Below, in pieces: positions 1 through 8,045 of a stretch of DNA of 34,984 nucleotides; positions within the stretch are counted from its first letter, which is position 1; the number at the start of each line of letters is the position of its first letter. The notes under the pieces were generated by a model that worked only from the letters and a program-made list of their open reading frames with translations, did not search any database and had not been told where the DNA came from. This DNA comes from GCA-2719315 sp964448645 (GTDB taxonomy: Bacteria; Bacteroidota; Bacteroidia; Flavobacteriales; Flavobacteriaceae): NCBI GenBank assembly GCA_964448645.1, contig CAYUZY010000004.1, forward strand, positions 1 to 34,984. The letters run 5' to 3'. The translations under genes and the position numbers were made by a program.

Positions 1-19
1 TATTTTAATTTTTATTTTT

Positions 20-47
20 TATAAATTTATCGATCGATAAATTTATA
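20..47. promoter_or_regulatory. Perfect 28-bp palindrome, candidate operator
   Basis: Bases 20-47 read identically on both strands. The half-site core is ataaatttatcga, meeting its mirror at the central TCGATCGA. The palindrome ends 3 bp before the first possible start codon of the small membrane gene at 51. AT-rich DNA makes short dyads common, but a gap-free 28-bp palindrome with a GC-containing centre is unlikely by chance. A regulator-binding site for the three-gene group is the simplest reading. A transcript hairpin of the gene to the left is also possible. The binding protein is unknown. Confidence 0.5.
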
Positions 48-50
48 TAA

Positions 51-302
51 GTGAACACTTTAACATTTGGGTTTTTACCTAAAACATTAAGAAGATTAAT
101 AAGGTATCCTCTTATTATATGGTATATTTTCTTATGTAGTTTAATACTTGACAGACTTTATGGAATTTCAGGTTTTAATAAAATTTTTAACTGGAATGAT
201 AGACAAACACTTATAGTATTAATAATTTCTTTTACTTTACCTCAACTAATTAGCCTAATATTAAAAATCTTTTTTTTTAAAAATTCTGAAATTGAAAAAT
301 AA
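51..302 (+). CDS. Small hydrophobic membrane protein, unknown function
   Basis: An 83-residue protein with two predicted membrane segments, roughly residues 20-36 and 52-73, and a basic N-terminus. I recognise no family. The start is uncertain: GTG at 51 immediately follows an in-frame TAA (48-50), sits only 3 bp from the palindrome at 20-47, and has no visible ribosome-binding site, so initiation may differ. Its 3' end overlaps the TTG start of the next gene by 11 bp, which suggests co-translation with the two genes downstream. It may be a short membrane partner of the lipoprotein that follows. Confidence 0.5.
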   Translation: MNTLTFGFLPKTLRRLIRYPLIIWYIFLCSLILDRLYGISGFNKIFNWNDRQTLIVLIISFTLPQLISLILKIFFFKNSEIEK

Positions 303-570
303 AAAGTTTTACTCCCTATTGATTTTTATAATTCTTTTTATAATTAATTGCACTAAAAAAGAAAATGATTGTATAACCATTTCAAATAAAAAAATAATTA
401 ACGGTCTATATATTTTTTATTGGGATAAAGATGGAATCGATGTAGATTCTAATGATTCAGACTTACCTTCTGGTCTTCAAGATATATCTAGATCAGGTAG
501 TGTTTCTAAATCAGATTATGAATCATATAAAATTGGAGAGAAATATTGTTATCCTGAATTAAGTAATTAA
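292..570 (+). CDS. Small predicted lipoprotein, unknown function
   Basis: A 92-residue protein starting at TTG (292) inside the end of the preceding gene. The N-terminus is a lipoprotein signal: Lys-rich start, hydrophobic stretch, then a lipobox-like IINC with the Cys at about residue 20. The mature part is acidic and polar, rich in Asp and Ser, with one more Cys pair candidate (Cys27 and Cys87). No family is recognised. It lies between two small membrane proteins in a tight tandem group (11-bp overlap upstream, 6-bp gap downstream). An envelope role is likely; nothing more specific can be said. Confidence 0.55.
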   Translation: MKNKKFYSLLIFIILFIINCTKKENDCITISNKKIINGLYIFYWDKDGIDVDSNDSDLPSGLQDISRSGSVSKSDYESYKIGEKYCYPELSN

Positions 571-576
571 AAAAAT

Positions 577-801
577 ATGAAAAATAAATCTCCAATAATC
601 ATTGAGGATGATAATTCACAAAACAATTATTTATACAAAATTTTAAAGTGGTTATTAGATTCCATAAAATCATTTTTTAAATTGGGATGTGGGTGCCTTA
701 TAACTATATTTATCATTATTCCTTTACTTTTTTATTTTCTTAATATTACCAACAAAATTATTGAACCATTTCAAATATTATTCAATTGGTTATCTTTTTA
801 A
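577..801 (+). CDS. Small membrane protein, unknown function
   Basis: A 74-residue protein with ATG at 577, six bases after the preceding lipoprotein gene. Residues 1-30 are polar and probably amphipathic. A strongly hydrophobic stretch follows at about 38-56, beginning with a CGCLI motif, and a second short hydrophobic region lies near the C-terminus. No homologous family is recognised. It is the last gene of a three-gene group that converges on the TonB receptor gene. Confidence 0.5.
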   Translation: MKNKSPIIIEDDNSQNNYLYKILKWLLDSIKSFFKLGCGCLITIFIIIPLLFYFLNITNKIIEPFQILFNWLSF

Positions 802-832
802 GTTTTTTATGAAACAAGAAAATGACTAAAGT

Positions 833-3058
833 TTAGAAATCATATTCTATTCCTCCGTAAACACCAAAAGGGTGACCTGGTCTTAAACCTGCTGGAACAA
901 GAGAAACTGAGTATTCTTTGTCAAAAAGATTTATAATTTTTGCGCTAATATTAAAATTCTTATTGATTTTAAATTTACTAGAAATATCAAAAATAACATT
1001 AGAAGGTATTTCATCAATATTACTTATTCCATTACCTCCTGCAAGAGTAGTATATTTTCCATTATAATTTACACTTAAATTAACTTGAAATCTATTTGTA
1101 AAAAGACTTATTAGTGAATTAAATTGATGCTTAGAAATATAAGGTATTCTATTACCCTTTTTTACTTCTCCCCAAATATCTTGTGTGCTTCCGAAATCAC
1201 TTTGAAATCTCGCATTAGTTAAAGTGTAAGAAAAAGATATTGGAATTTTAATTTTATCATTCTCAACTAAATTATAATTTAGTAAAAATTCTATACCATT
1301 GACTAGAGCCTCTCCCGCATTAAATTGATCAAAATCTCCTGTGCCTCCTGAAGCTGCTAAATCACTTCCAAGTAAGTTGCTATAATTGTTTAAATATCCT
1401 ATTAATTCGCTTTTTAATTCACCTTTAGAAAATCTTGTGCCAAACTCAAAATTTATACTTTCTTCAGGCTTTTGACCTTGTGAACTACCTGGAGGAGAAA
1501 ATCCCTTGTGTACTCCTCCAAAAAAAGATAATGATTTGTTTAAAGTATAATTAATTCCAACTCCAGGAATAAAAACAGAAACCTTATTTTTTCTTTTTGA
1601 AACTTGACTTTCATTTCGATTTGGATTACTCTTTCCAAAGTCTTCTCTTCCAAGTATGATAGACTCATAGCGTAACCCTGGAGTTAAGGTAAAGCCTTTA
1701 AATTTGTACTTATACATTATGTATGTTGCAAAAGATTCAGCTGAACTAATCCTGTTTCCTTCAGCGCCAAGTATACCTTTACTTGTAAGCTTCATATTAC
1801 CATTATTTATACTATAACCATCTTCCCACTGGAATCGATCTTCTTCATCATAATGAATCCTAAAACCTATTTCAATATTATTAAAAGACTCATTTTTTCC
1901 ATACCAATAATAATCAATTTTAGTTTGAAGTCCTTTCGAATAATACTCTCTATTATTAGCCTTTACTCTCAAAGCATCAGCCTTTCCATTTGTACTTCCA
2001 CTCAAAATTGAATAATGACCCAGGAATAAATTGGGGCTAGATACAATATCAGATATTTTTTTCTTCTTATCTTCAAATACTACATCATCAAGTTTATACC
2101 AATTACGTTTAAATCCATTATAGTAAACATTAGAAACTACTTTAAATGATGAAGAAAAATTTAAAGTGTGGGTTAATAAATATTGAATATGGTCTGCATC
2201 CATTTGATCCTTTTTTGATGCAGCATATCTTTGATATGGATCCATCGAATAATCTGATTTCGTTAAACCTAAGTATGTTTCATTTGAAAGCTCATCATAA
2301 TATTGGAATTTTAACTCTAAACTCTGATTTATTAAAGCTTTTTCAGAGGAACTTAAACTTATTTTAGTTACAATTTCATTAATATCAAACCCTGTATTTA
2401 TATCCTTTCCTAAAGATTTGAATCCATTAGAATTATAATTTAAATACTCTATCATATAACCAAACTGGCCATGAGTATTTCCTATACTTGCAATAAGTTG
2501 TCCTGAATTAAAACTACCATAGCTTGTCTTAATTCTACCCTTGAAATTATCAGGTATATGAGTTGTGACAAAATTAATAGCTCCCCCAGTAGTGTATGGT
2601 CCATATTGAACTTGACTACTCCCTTTTAAAATTTCTACAGCCTCCATTTTAGCAACAGATGGAAAATAATAAGCAGATGGGGCGCTATAAGGTGCAGGAG
2701 CTATTAAAACTCCATCTTCCATAAGTGTAATTTTAGAGCTTCTCTCAGGGGATGAACCTCTTAAACTTATATTAGGACGAAGTCCAAAGCCATCTTCTTC
2801 ATAAACATTAATTCCAGCAACTACATCTAAAACACGATTAATATCAACATAATTAAAATTTGACAATTCCTCGTATGATAAATAATATGCTGAACCTGTG
2901 CGATTCTCTGAAACAAACTTATTACCCAAAATCGTATTAGATCTTACTATTACTTCATCTAGAGCGGTTATAGAGTCCTTTTGAATTTGCAATTTATTTT
3001 CTTGAGCATTTGTTTGAAAAATGCATAGAAATAATAAAAGATAATTTAAATTTTTCAT
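833..3058 (-). CDS. FecA-like TonB-dependent outer-membrane receptor
   Basis: A 741-residue TonB-dependent receptor. It has a signal peptide (cleavage near NAQE, about residue 19), a TonB-box-like segment LDEVIV at about 33-38, a plug domain and a 22-strand-type barrel ending in the usual C-terminal Phe. The plug carries the FecA signature closely: GLRPNISLRGSSPERS, then LMEDGVLIAPAPYSAPSAYYFP. The most likely role is uptake of ferric citrate or a similar ferric chelate across the outer membrane. There is no CarboxypepD_reg extension and no FecR-type signalling domain. The gene diverges from the DCC protein gene, and paired palindromes between them suggest metal-dependent control. The ligand is inferred from family resemblance only. 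Confidence 0.88.
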   Translation of the reverse strand: MKNLNYLLLFLCIFQTNAQENKLQIQKDSITALDEVIVRSNTILGNKFVSENRTGSAYYLSYEELSNFNYVDINRVLDVVAGINVYEEDGFGLRPNISLRGSSPERSSKITLMEDGVLIAPAPYSAPSAYYFPSVAKMEAVEILKGSSQVQYGPYTTGGAINFVTTHIPDNFKGRIKTSYGSFNSGQLIASIGNTHGQFGYMIEYLNYNSNGFKSLGKDINTGFDINEIVTKISLSSSEKALINQSLELKFQYYDELSNETYLGLTKSDYSMDPYQRYAASKKDQMDADHIQYLLTHTLNFSSSFKVVSNVYYNGFKRNWYKLDDVVFEDKKKKISDIVSSPNLFLGHYSILSGSTNGKADALRVKANNREYYSKGLQTKIDYYWYGKNESFNNIEIGFRIHYDEEDRFQWEDGYSINNGNMKLTSKGILGAEGNRISSAESFATYIMYKYKFKGFTLTPGLRYESIILGREDFGKSNPNRNESQVSKRKNKVSVFIPGVGINYTLNKSLSFFGGVHKGFSPPGSSQGQKPEESINFEFGTRFSKGELKSELIGYLNNYSNLLGSDLAASGGTGDFDQFNAGEALVNGIEFLLNYNLVENDKIKIPISFSYTLTNARFQSDFGSTQDIWGEVKKGNRIPYISKHQFNSLISLFTNRFQVNLSVNYNGKYTTLAGGNGISNIDEIPSNVIFDISSKFKINKNFNISAKIINLFDKEYSVSLVPAGLRPGHPFGVYGGIEYDF

Positions 3059-3059
3059 A

Positions 3060-3147
3060 TTATTTATATTTAGTCTAAATAAATTTTACGCGAATATATT
3101 AAGAGAGATTTTAACAAACAAATTTTATTTAGACTAAATATAAATAA
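3060..3147. promoter_or_regulatory. Twin palindromic operators in divergent promoter region
   Basis: Two 15-bp palindromes lie in opposite orientation: TATTTAGTCTAAATA at 3067-3081 and TATTTAGACTAAATA at 3126-3140. Each is a perfect dyad around one central base. The similarity extends outward, so that 24-bp arms (3060-3083 and 3124-3147) form one large inverted repeat with a 40-bp gap. The left box lies 9 bp from the start codon of the TonB receptor gene and the right box about 77 bp before the DCC gene. The form TTTAGnCTAAA resembles sites of DtxR/MntR-type metalloregulators, which fits an iron-receptor gene, but the regulator is not identified here. Confidence 0.65.
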
Positions 3148-3216
3148 ATGTTAAGTATTGAAAAAACTTGATATTTGTTATTAATTTAATATGAAAATGA
3201 AAAAATTAATTAAATT

Positions 3217-3612
3217 ATGACATCCAAAAAATCAATTATTGTATTCTATGACAATTATTGCGTTCTATGCAATAAATCAATTATTTGGTTTATCAAATAT
3301 GATACTCAAAACATTCTAAAGTTTTCTCATTTTAAAAGTGAGTTTGTTTTAAAAAACCATAACCATGTAAGTAAAATAGAAGCTGTTTCTGTAAAAGATG
3401 AAAATGGAAATTATTTAAATAGAAGTGATGCTGTGCTTTATTTACTCAAAAAATTAAATAAATTGAAATTTTTAAGATTTTTAGGGTCTCTTACTCCAAG
3501 GTTTATTAGAGATAGTCTTTATAATTTCATTGCAAAAAATAGATATAATTGGTTTGGTAAATATGACAATTGTTTGATTCCAGATGAAAAAATAAAATCA
3601 AAATTTATCTAA
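3217..3612 (+). CDS. DCC-family (DUF393) thiol-disulfide oxidoreductase-like protein
   Basis: A 131-residue protein of the DCC/DUF393 family (YuxK-like). It shows the defining N-terminal motif YDNYCVLCNKS, with Asp12 and the CxxC pair Cys15/Cys18 after a beta strand (residues 5-11). A mid-protein NRSDAVLYLL and a C-terminal NRYNWFG segment also fit the family. The fold is thioredoxin-like; the physiological substrate is not established. No signal peptide is present, so it should be cytoplasmic. It shares a divergent regulatory region with the TonB receptor, which suggests common metal-responsive control. The 3' end lies 2 bp from the convergent M24 peptidase gene. Confidence 0.8.
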   Translation: MTSKKSIIVFYDNYCVLCNKSIIWFIKYDTQNILKFSHFKSEFVLKNHNHVSKIEAVSVKDENGNYLNRSDAVLYLLKKLNKLKFLRFLGSLTPRFIRDSLYNFIAKNRYNWFGKYDNCLIPDEKIKSKFI

Positions 3613-3620
3613 ATTTATCT
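3601..3620. repeat. Tandem 10-bp duplication at convergent gene ends
   Basis: The decamer aaatttatct occurs twice back to back. The first copy carries the start of the DCC gene stop codon, and the second carries the stop of the convergent peptidase gene on the other strand. There is no hairpin here, so it is not a terminator. Confidence 0.6.
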
Positions 3621-4289
3621 TAAAAGTTGTTCAAAAAAACCTCCTATTTTTTTATTTCTTTCTACAAAGTGAATTTCTAATATCCACTCTCTTTTTAATC
3701 CATCTTTTCCTGGAGCAAGCATGTCAATATTATTATCAGGATGAACATAATTTGTCTTGTCTTCATTGTCTAGTTTTTCATGAGGAAAATGCCCAATAAG
3801 ATGTCCCGCTATTTCACCTCCAAATTCCCAGTTATATTTCCTAGCAATTTCTTCTGCATAAGAAAATAGTTCTGCTCCTGTAATACTTTTCTGTTTTTTA
3901 AAATAATCTCTACCCTCAAACCATGCTAATTCAATATCTTTTTTAAGTTTCAATTTTAATGGATCGTCTCCTAAGACATATGTCCTGCCAAAATCTGCTT
4001 CCCATTCTTCAAAAATTGGTCCAAAATCAAGAAATAAAATATCATTATCCTTTATCATTAAGTTTTTAGGATTCTCTCTATAGGGATAAAGAGTGTTTTC
4101 TCCAGCTCTGACAATTCTTTTATGCCAGTATTTTTTTATACCAAACAATTCAAAAGCTAAATCAAAAACTTCTTTATTCAAATCATTTTCAGTTTTATTT
4201 GAACAAATTAAACCTCTAGTTTGAATCTGATCAAAAAGTTCTGAAGCCTTTTCTTCAGCTTCAATTAATTTTTTTAAAGTTAAATCCAT
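3615..4289 (-). CDS. M24-family metallopeptidase (Xaa-Pro peptidase-like)
   Basis: A 224-residue single-domain pita-bread peptidase. All five expected metal ligands are visible: Asp88 (FLDFGP), Asp99 (EADFGR), His167 in the AGHLIGHFPHE segment, Glu205 (LEIHF) and Glu220 near the C-terminus. It lacks the N-terminal creatinase domain of long aminopeptidase P and has no signal peptide, so it is a short cytoplasmic enzyme. The likely role is removal of N-terminal residues from peptides; the specificity is not readable. It is transcribed leftward and diverges from the barrel-like protein gene at 4363. Confidence 0.85.
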   Translation of the reverse strand: MDLTLKKLIEAEEKASELFDQIQTRGLICSNKTENDLNKEVFDLAFELFGIKKYWHKRIVRAGENTLYPYRENPKNLMIKDNDILFLDFGPIFEEWEADFGRTYVLGDDPLKLKLKKDIELAWFEGRDYFKKQKSITGAELFSYAEEIARKYNWEFGGEIAGHLIGHFPHEKLDNEDKTNYVHPDNNIDMLAPGKDGLKREWILEIHFVERNKKIGGFFEQLLR

Positions 4290-4300
4290 AAATCAAATAC

Positions 4301-4345
4301 AAATTTAAGCTAATTAACTCCTAATGATTTTTTTTGCTTAAATTT
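4301..4345. promoter_or_regulatory. Inverted repeat between divergent genes
   Basis: AAATTTAAGC at 4301-4310 is matched by its exact complement GCTTAAATTT at 4336-4345, with a 25-bp gap containing an eight-T run. It occupies the 73-bp divergent region between the M24 peptidase and the barrel-like protein gene, so it may be an operator or a 5' leader hairpin. It is AT-rich and unproven. Confidence 0.3.
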
Positions 4346-4362
4346 AAAATAAAGAAAAAATA

Positions 4363-5016
4363 ATGAAAAAATTTGCATTTATAATTTCTCTTCTCATATC
4401 GATTAATTTAATAGCTCAAGATCCCATAAATTTTGATGAATTAGAATCAAATCAAGTTATTGATTCAATAGAAGTAGATGAATCAATTAAAAGGATTTCT
4501 CTTGGATTAAAAATTGGCATTCCCAATATTATTGGTGGAGCTGTTGAAGGAGTTTTACCTATACTCGGAAATAGAATAGCTCCATATTTTAATATAAGTA
4601 GTTTTGATTTAGATGTTGAAAATGTCACTGCTGGTTTATCTTATACTGAATTTGGTTCAAAATTTTATTTTGGCAATAAAGGTAAAGGCTTTTTTATTGG
4701 TGTTGGAAGCTCCAAATTTGCATCTACTCTAGATTTTAAAGATTTAAGCCTAGATTTTGGAGAAAGAGGGACAGGGAGTGTGGATCTTGATGTAAATACT
4801 TTTATAATTAAATTAGGAGCGAAAACTGGTGGAAGAATTTATTTCAATTTTGAATTAGGTTATGGAATTGGATCTATTCCTGAAGAGTTAAAATTCAACG
4901 CAACTTCAACAACTGGTAAAACTCAATCTACAACAGAAGAAATCCCAAATATACCTGGTGTTAATCCTGGTGGAGGAATTCTAATTGGAAATGTAGGTTT
5001 TGGTATATCTTTTTAA
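4363..5016 (+). CDS. Secreted outer-membrane beta-barrel-like protein, unknown
   Basis: A 217-residue protein with a clear signal peptide (Lys-rich start, hydrophobic core, cleavage after LIAQ at about residue 19). The mature part alternates Gly/aromatic-rich strands (for example GLKIGIPN, FFIGVGSSKF, YFNFELGYGIG) and ends in GFGISF with a C-terminal Phe, as in small outer-membrane barrels. A polar Thr/Ser-rich loop lies near residues 180-195. I recognise no specific family. The gene stands alone on the plus strand between leftward genes and ends 4 bp from the convergent cupin gene. Confidence 0.65.
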   Translation: MKKFAFIISLLISINLIAQDPINFDELESNQVIDSIEVDESIKRISLGLKIGIPNIIGGAVEGVLPILGNRIAPYFNISSFDLDVENVTAGLSYTEFGSKFYFGNKGKGFFIGVGSSKFASTLDFKDLSLDFGERGTGSVDLDVNTFIIKLGAKTGGRIYFNFELGYGIGSIPEELKFNATSTTGKTQSTTEEIPNIPGVNPGGGILIGNVGFGISF

Positions 5017-5040
5017 AAAATTATATTTTTTTATAATTTT
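5017..5040. terminator. AT-only hairpin between convergent genes, possible terminator
   Basis: AAAATTATA (5017-5025) and TATAATTTT (5032-5040) flank a six-T loop. The element overlaps the cupin stop codon and begins 1 bp after the stop of the barrel-like gene, so it could serve both directions. The stem has no G:C pair and would be weak. Confidence 0.35.
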
Positions 5041-5380
5041 CAACAGTTAATTTACTTTTAACCTCTCCTGTGTGTAAAATGTTATTGGGTTCAAATAACA
5101 TTAACCATACTTCTTCTTCTGCCCTTGGTTTATGATCCACTCCTTTTGGAACAACAATCATCTCTCCTTTATTTAATTTAACTTTTTTGTCTCTAAATTC
5201 AATAATCAATGTTCCTTTATAAACAAAAAATAACTCATCTTGATCTTCATGATTATGCCAAACGAAATCTCCTTTAACTTTAGCTAATTTTACATTTTGA
5301 CCATTTAGTTCTGCAACTATTTTAGGGTTCCAATAATCATTAAATAATTTAAACTTTTGATTAATATTTATTTTTTCCAT
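5021..5380 (-). CDS. Small single-domain cupin protein
   Basis: A 119-residue cupin. The first motif is seen as WHNHEDQDELFFVYKG (metal-ligand candidates His42, His44, Glu49) and the second as KGEMIVVPKGVDHKP (His83). The C-terminal tail LHTGEVKSKLT is common in small flavobacterial cupins. No signal peptide. It is the last gene of a leftward five-gene cassette and starts 10 bp after the dipeptidase. It may be a metal-dependent isomerase, dioxygenase or ligand-binding accessory protein; the sequence does not decide. Confidence 0.8.
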   Translation of the reverse strand: MEKININQKFKLFNDYWNPKIVAELNGQNVKLAKVKGDFVWHNHEDQDELFFVYKGTLIIEFRDKKVKLNKGEMIVVPKGVDHKPRAEEEVWLMLFEPNNILHTGEVKSKLTVENYKKI

Positions 5381-5390
5381 AGTATGTTTT

Positions 5391-6455
5391 TTAAAGAACT
5401 CTTTTTAAAAAATTAATAAAGTTCTTATTAAAAATCTTGTTTATATCCTCTTCATTATAACCTCTTTTTTTTAATATTCCATCTAATTTTTGCAAATCTG
5501 CAATTGTGTCTAAATCTAAAGGACATTGTTCTTTTCCAAAGCCTCCATCAAGATCTGAACCTAATCCTACATGATTTGAATTTCCTGTTAACTGACATAT
5601 ATGATCAATATGATCAACAATATTCTCAATTAATAATTCTTTTTTTTTGGGGTTAGAAACTCCTCTTTCCCAATTTGGAATCATCATCCAAGCATCAAAA
5701 GCCATTCCTATAACCGCTCCCCTTTTTGTTAATTCTTTTATTTGATCATCAGAAAATTGTCTTTCATCAGGAACTACAGTTCTAGTATTACTATGACTTG
5801 CCCACAAATTTCCATTATAATTATCAATAGTTTCCCAAAAACTTTGATCACATAGATGAGTTAAATCCAGAATTAAATTTAATTTTTCTATTTCTTTCAA
5901 CAATTCTTTACCTTTTTTACCAATACCTCCACTAGATCCAGTTCCAAAAGCATAAGTTCCTGGGCCATAATGAGCAGGCCCTATTGCTCTTAAACCCTCA
6001 TCATATAAGTTGTATAAATAATCTATATTAATAATTGAATCTGCCCCTTCTAAACTTAATATATATCCTATTCTTTTTTTAATAGAATTATCATTCCATT
6101 TTTCTAAATGTTTTATTAAAGATTTTCCATCAGATATTTGAACCATCTCCCCTCTAAATTCCATAGTTCGATACCAAGCTAACTGACCTTGAGCATGAGC
6201 CCAAGCCTGCTCTGGAGAATTCCAACCAGGTAATGGGTTATTGGGTTTAACATACCTAGAAATTAATGTTGCTACACAAAGACCTATATTTCCTTTAATT
6301 AATTCTGGTAAGCAAACAGTTGAATTACCTCTGTCTGGTTTGTCAGAAAGGGGTTTTTCAAGATCTCTAATTTTTTCTATGGGTAATGTCAAATCTCTGT
6401 TCCACTCTGTTGCATTCATTGACAAATCTAAATGACAATCAAAAATAAATTTCAT
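5391..6455 (-). CDS. Membrane-dipeptidase family (M19) zinc dipeptidase
   Basis: A 354-residue amidohydrolase-fold dipeptidase of the M19 (renal dipeptidase) family. Ligand motifs in order: CHLDLS (His8, Asp10), LSLEGAD (bridging Glu136), LDLTHL (His200), ASHSNTR (His221) and GLGSDLDGG (catalytic Asp301). The family hydrolyses dipeptides, often with a D-residue at the C-terminal position. There is no signal peptide, so it is likely cytoplasmic here. It lies 9 bp downstream of a D-threonine-aldolase-like gene and 10 bp upstream of the cupin gene, which supports a role in freeing D-amino acids from imported dipeptides (inference). Confidence 0.9.
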   Translation of the reverse strand: MKFIFDCHLDLSMNATEWNRDLTLPIEKIRDLEKPLSDKPDRGNSTVCLPELIKGNIGLCVATLISRYVKPNNPLPGWNSPEQAWAHAQGQLAWYRTMEFRGEMVQISDGKSLIKHLEKWNDNSIKKRIGYILSLEGADSIINIDYLYNLYDEGLRAIGPAHYGPGTYAFGTGSSGGIGKKGKELLKEIEKLNLILDLTHLCDQSFWETIDNYNGNLWASHSNTRTVVPDERQFSDDQIKELTKRGAVIGMAFDAWMMIPNWERGVSNPKKKELLIENIVDHIDHICQLTGNSNHVGLGSDLDGGFGKEQCPLDLDTIADLQKLDGILKKRGYNEEDINKIFNKNFINFLKRVL

Positions 6456-6464
6456 AATTATAAA

Positions 6465-7577
6465 TTAAATATAATCTCTACCATCAATATTCCAAGTTCC
6501 TGTTTTCTTAGATTTAATAACTGTATATGCCTTATTATGTTTAGCCACAGTTGGACATATATGATATGGTATAGCATAAAACAATTTTCCTACTTCATGC
6601 TTATTAGCTTCAGTTGATTCAACAACTAAATGCTCCTCACTTTGTCTAATATGATTAACATTTTCTAAACCCAAAATTTGGATTCTAGGTAAAGGCATTT
6701 CAGAAGCAACTGATTTATGTCCAAGATCAAAACAAATAAGATTTTTTGATGGTTTACTAACTATTCTTGTTATTAAAAGTGCAGCATTTAAAAAAGGTGA
6801 TTCTTTCCATAAGTTCTTATATCCTAAATCCCATAAAAGAGTTGTCCCAGGACTTAAAAAAACATTATCTCTTTTAGAATGAGGCAGAAAAGTTGGTGAC
6901 CCTCCAGCAATAAAATTCTTTACAAGAATATTACTTAACTGAATTTTTTTAGTTAATTCAAGAACAGATTTAAAACTCAATTCACATTTTTTCTTTCTTT
7001 CATCTATATTAAAAGGTCTTATATGGCCATCATAAACATGCAGTCCCATTATAGATAAATATTCATCATTGAAAATAGATTTATATAAATCTACAGCTAT
7101 ATCATTAGGCTCAATCCCCGTTCTATTCATTCCATTATTAATGTCTAGCCATAATCTCATTTTTTGTTTTTGTTCTAAACAAATTTTAGAAAACATTTCA
7201 AATGATTTGTAATTATCTACTAATGTCGAAAATTTGATATTTGGAATTTTTTTTTCAAAGTCTAACAATTTTAAAAATTTATCTTTAGACGGCTGCATTG
7301 CAAATAAAATTTGATCCACCTTGCATTCAATTAAAATTTTGACCTCTGCAAGAGTCGAAGCCTTAAACTTTAATATTCCATATTCTTTTAAAAGATTAAT
7401 AATTTTAGACATTTTATGAGTTTTAATGTGTGGCCAAAGTCTTTCCGCTCCACCAGAAATTTTAATCATTGATTCAATGTTTTTCTTTATTCTTAAAGGG
7501 TAAACAACCAAACTAGGACTATTTAACTCATCTTCATTTAAAACTTTATACCAATTATTATCGATTATTTCTGCCAT
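6465..7577 (-). CDS. D-threonine aldolase / D-serine dehydratase-like PLP enzyme
   Basis: A 370-residue fold-type III PLP enzyme (alanine-racemase N-domain family). The Schiff-base lysine is expected in PHIKTHK (Lys52). The C-terminal domain ends with the zinc motif H-x-C (His339, Cys341 in YHICPTVAKH), as in D-threonine aldolases and eukaryote-type D-serine dehydratases. The family acts on D-beta-hydroxy amino acids, by retro-aldol cleavage or dehydration. The adjacent RidA, which deals with the enamine/imine products of such dehydratases, and the GntP/DsdX-type permease favour a D-serine-like dehydratase, but aldolase activity cannot be excluded. It is coupled closely on both sides (5 and 9 bp). 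Confidence 0.85.
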   Translation of the reverse strand: MAEIIDNNWYKVLNEDELNSPSLVVYPLRIKKNIESMIKISGGAERLWPHIKTHKMSKIINLLKEYGILKFKASTLAEVKILIECKVDQILFAMQPSKDKFLKLLDFEKKIPNIKFSTLVDNYKSFEMFSKICLEQKQKMRLWLDINNGMNRTGIEPNDIAVDLYKSIFNDEYLSIMGLHVYDGHIRPFNIDERKKKCELSFKSVLELTKKIQLSNILVKNFIAGGSPTFLPHSKRDNVFLSPGTTLLWDLGYKNLWKESPFLNAALLITRIVSKPSKNLICFDLGHKSVASEMPLPRIQILGLENVNHIRQSEEHLVVESTEANKHEVGKLFYAIPYHICPTVAKHNKAYTVIKSKKTGTWNIDGRDYI

Positions 7578-7582
7578 TTTAA

Positions 7583-8041
7583 TTAATATATTTCAAACAT
7601 AGCTTCAATTTCTACCGCAATATTTTGTGGAAGGGACATTCCAACAGCGCTTCTAACTCCAATACCATTATCAGAGTCGAAAATTTCAACCATTAACTCG
7701 CTAAACCCATTTATAACGTAAGGATGATCTTTAAAATCAGGAGTTGCATTTACCATCCCCAAAACTTTAACTACTCTTTTAATTTTGATTTTGGGATCAA
7801 GATTAGAAACTATACTTGATAACATTGTAAGTCCAACTTGTCTTGCAGCTAATTTTCCTTTTTCCCGATCAAGATCTTTACCTACCTTGCCTATAATCAG
7901 TTTTCCATCTGTTTTTAAAGGCCCCTGGCCTGAAACAAAAAGATACTTGTCTACAATCAATATAGGCCTGTAAACACCTGCTGGTTTAGGGGCTTTAGGT
8001 AATTTCAATCCTAAGGCATTAATTTTATTTATTAAATCCAT
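7583..8041 (-). CDS. RidA/YjgF/UK114-family protein (long subfamily)
   Basis: A 152-residue RidA-family protein. It shows the C-terminal signature GVRSAVGMSLPQNIAVEIE with the conserved Arg that binds the carboxylate of imine substrates. At 152 residues it belongs to the longer subfamily, marked by LGMVNATPDFKDHPYVING, rather than the ~128-residue archetype, so its substrate may differ. RidA proteins hydrolyse reactive enamine/imine intermediates made by PLP dehydratases. Its place 5 bp upstream of the D-hydroxy-amino-acid PLP enzyme fits that role directly. Confidence 0.9.
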   Translation of the reverse strand: MDLINKINALGLKLPKAPKPAGVYRPILIVDKYLFVSGQGPLKTDGKLIIGKVGKDLDREKGKLAARQVGLTMLSSIVSNLDPKIKIKRVVKVLGMVNATPDFKDHPYVINGFSELMVEIFDSDNGIGVRSAVGMSLPQNIAVEIEAMFEIY

Positions 8042-8045
8042 TATT

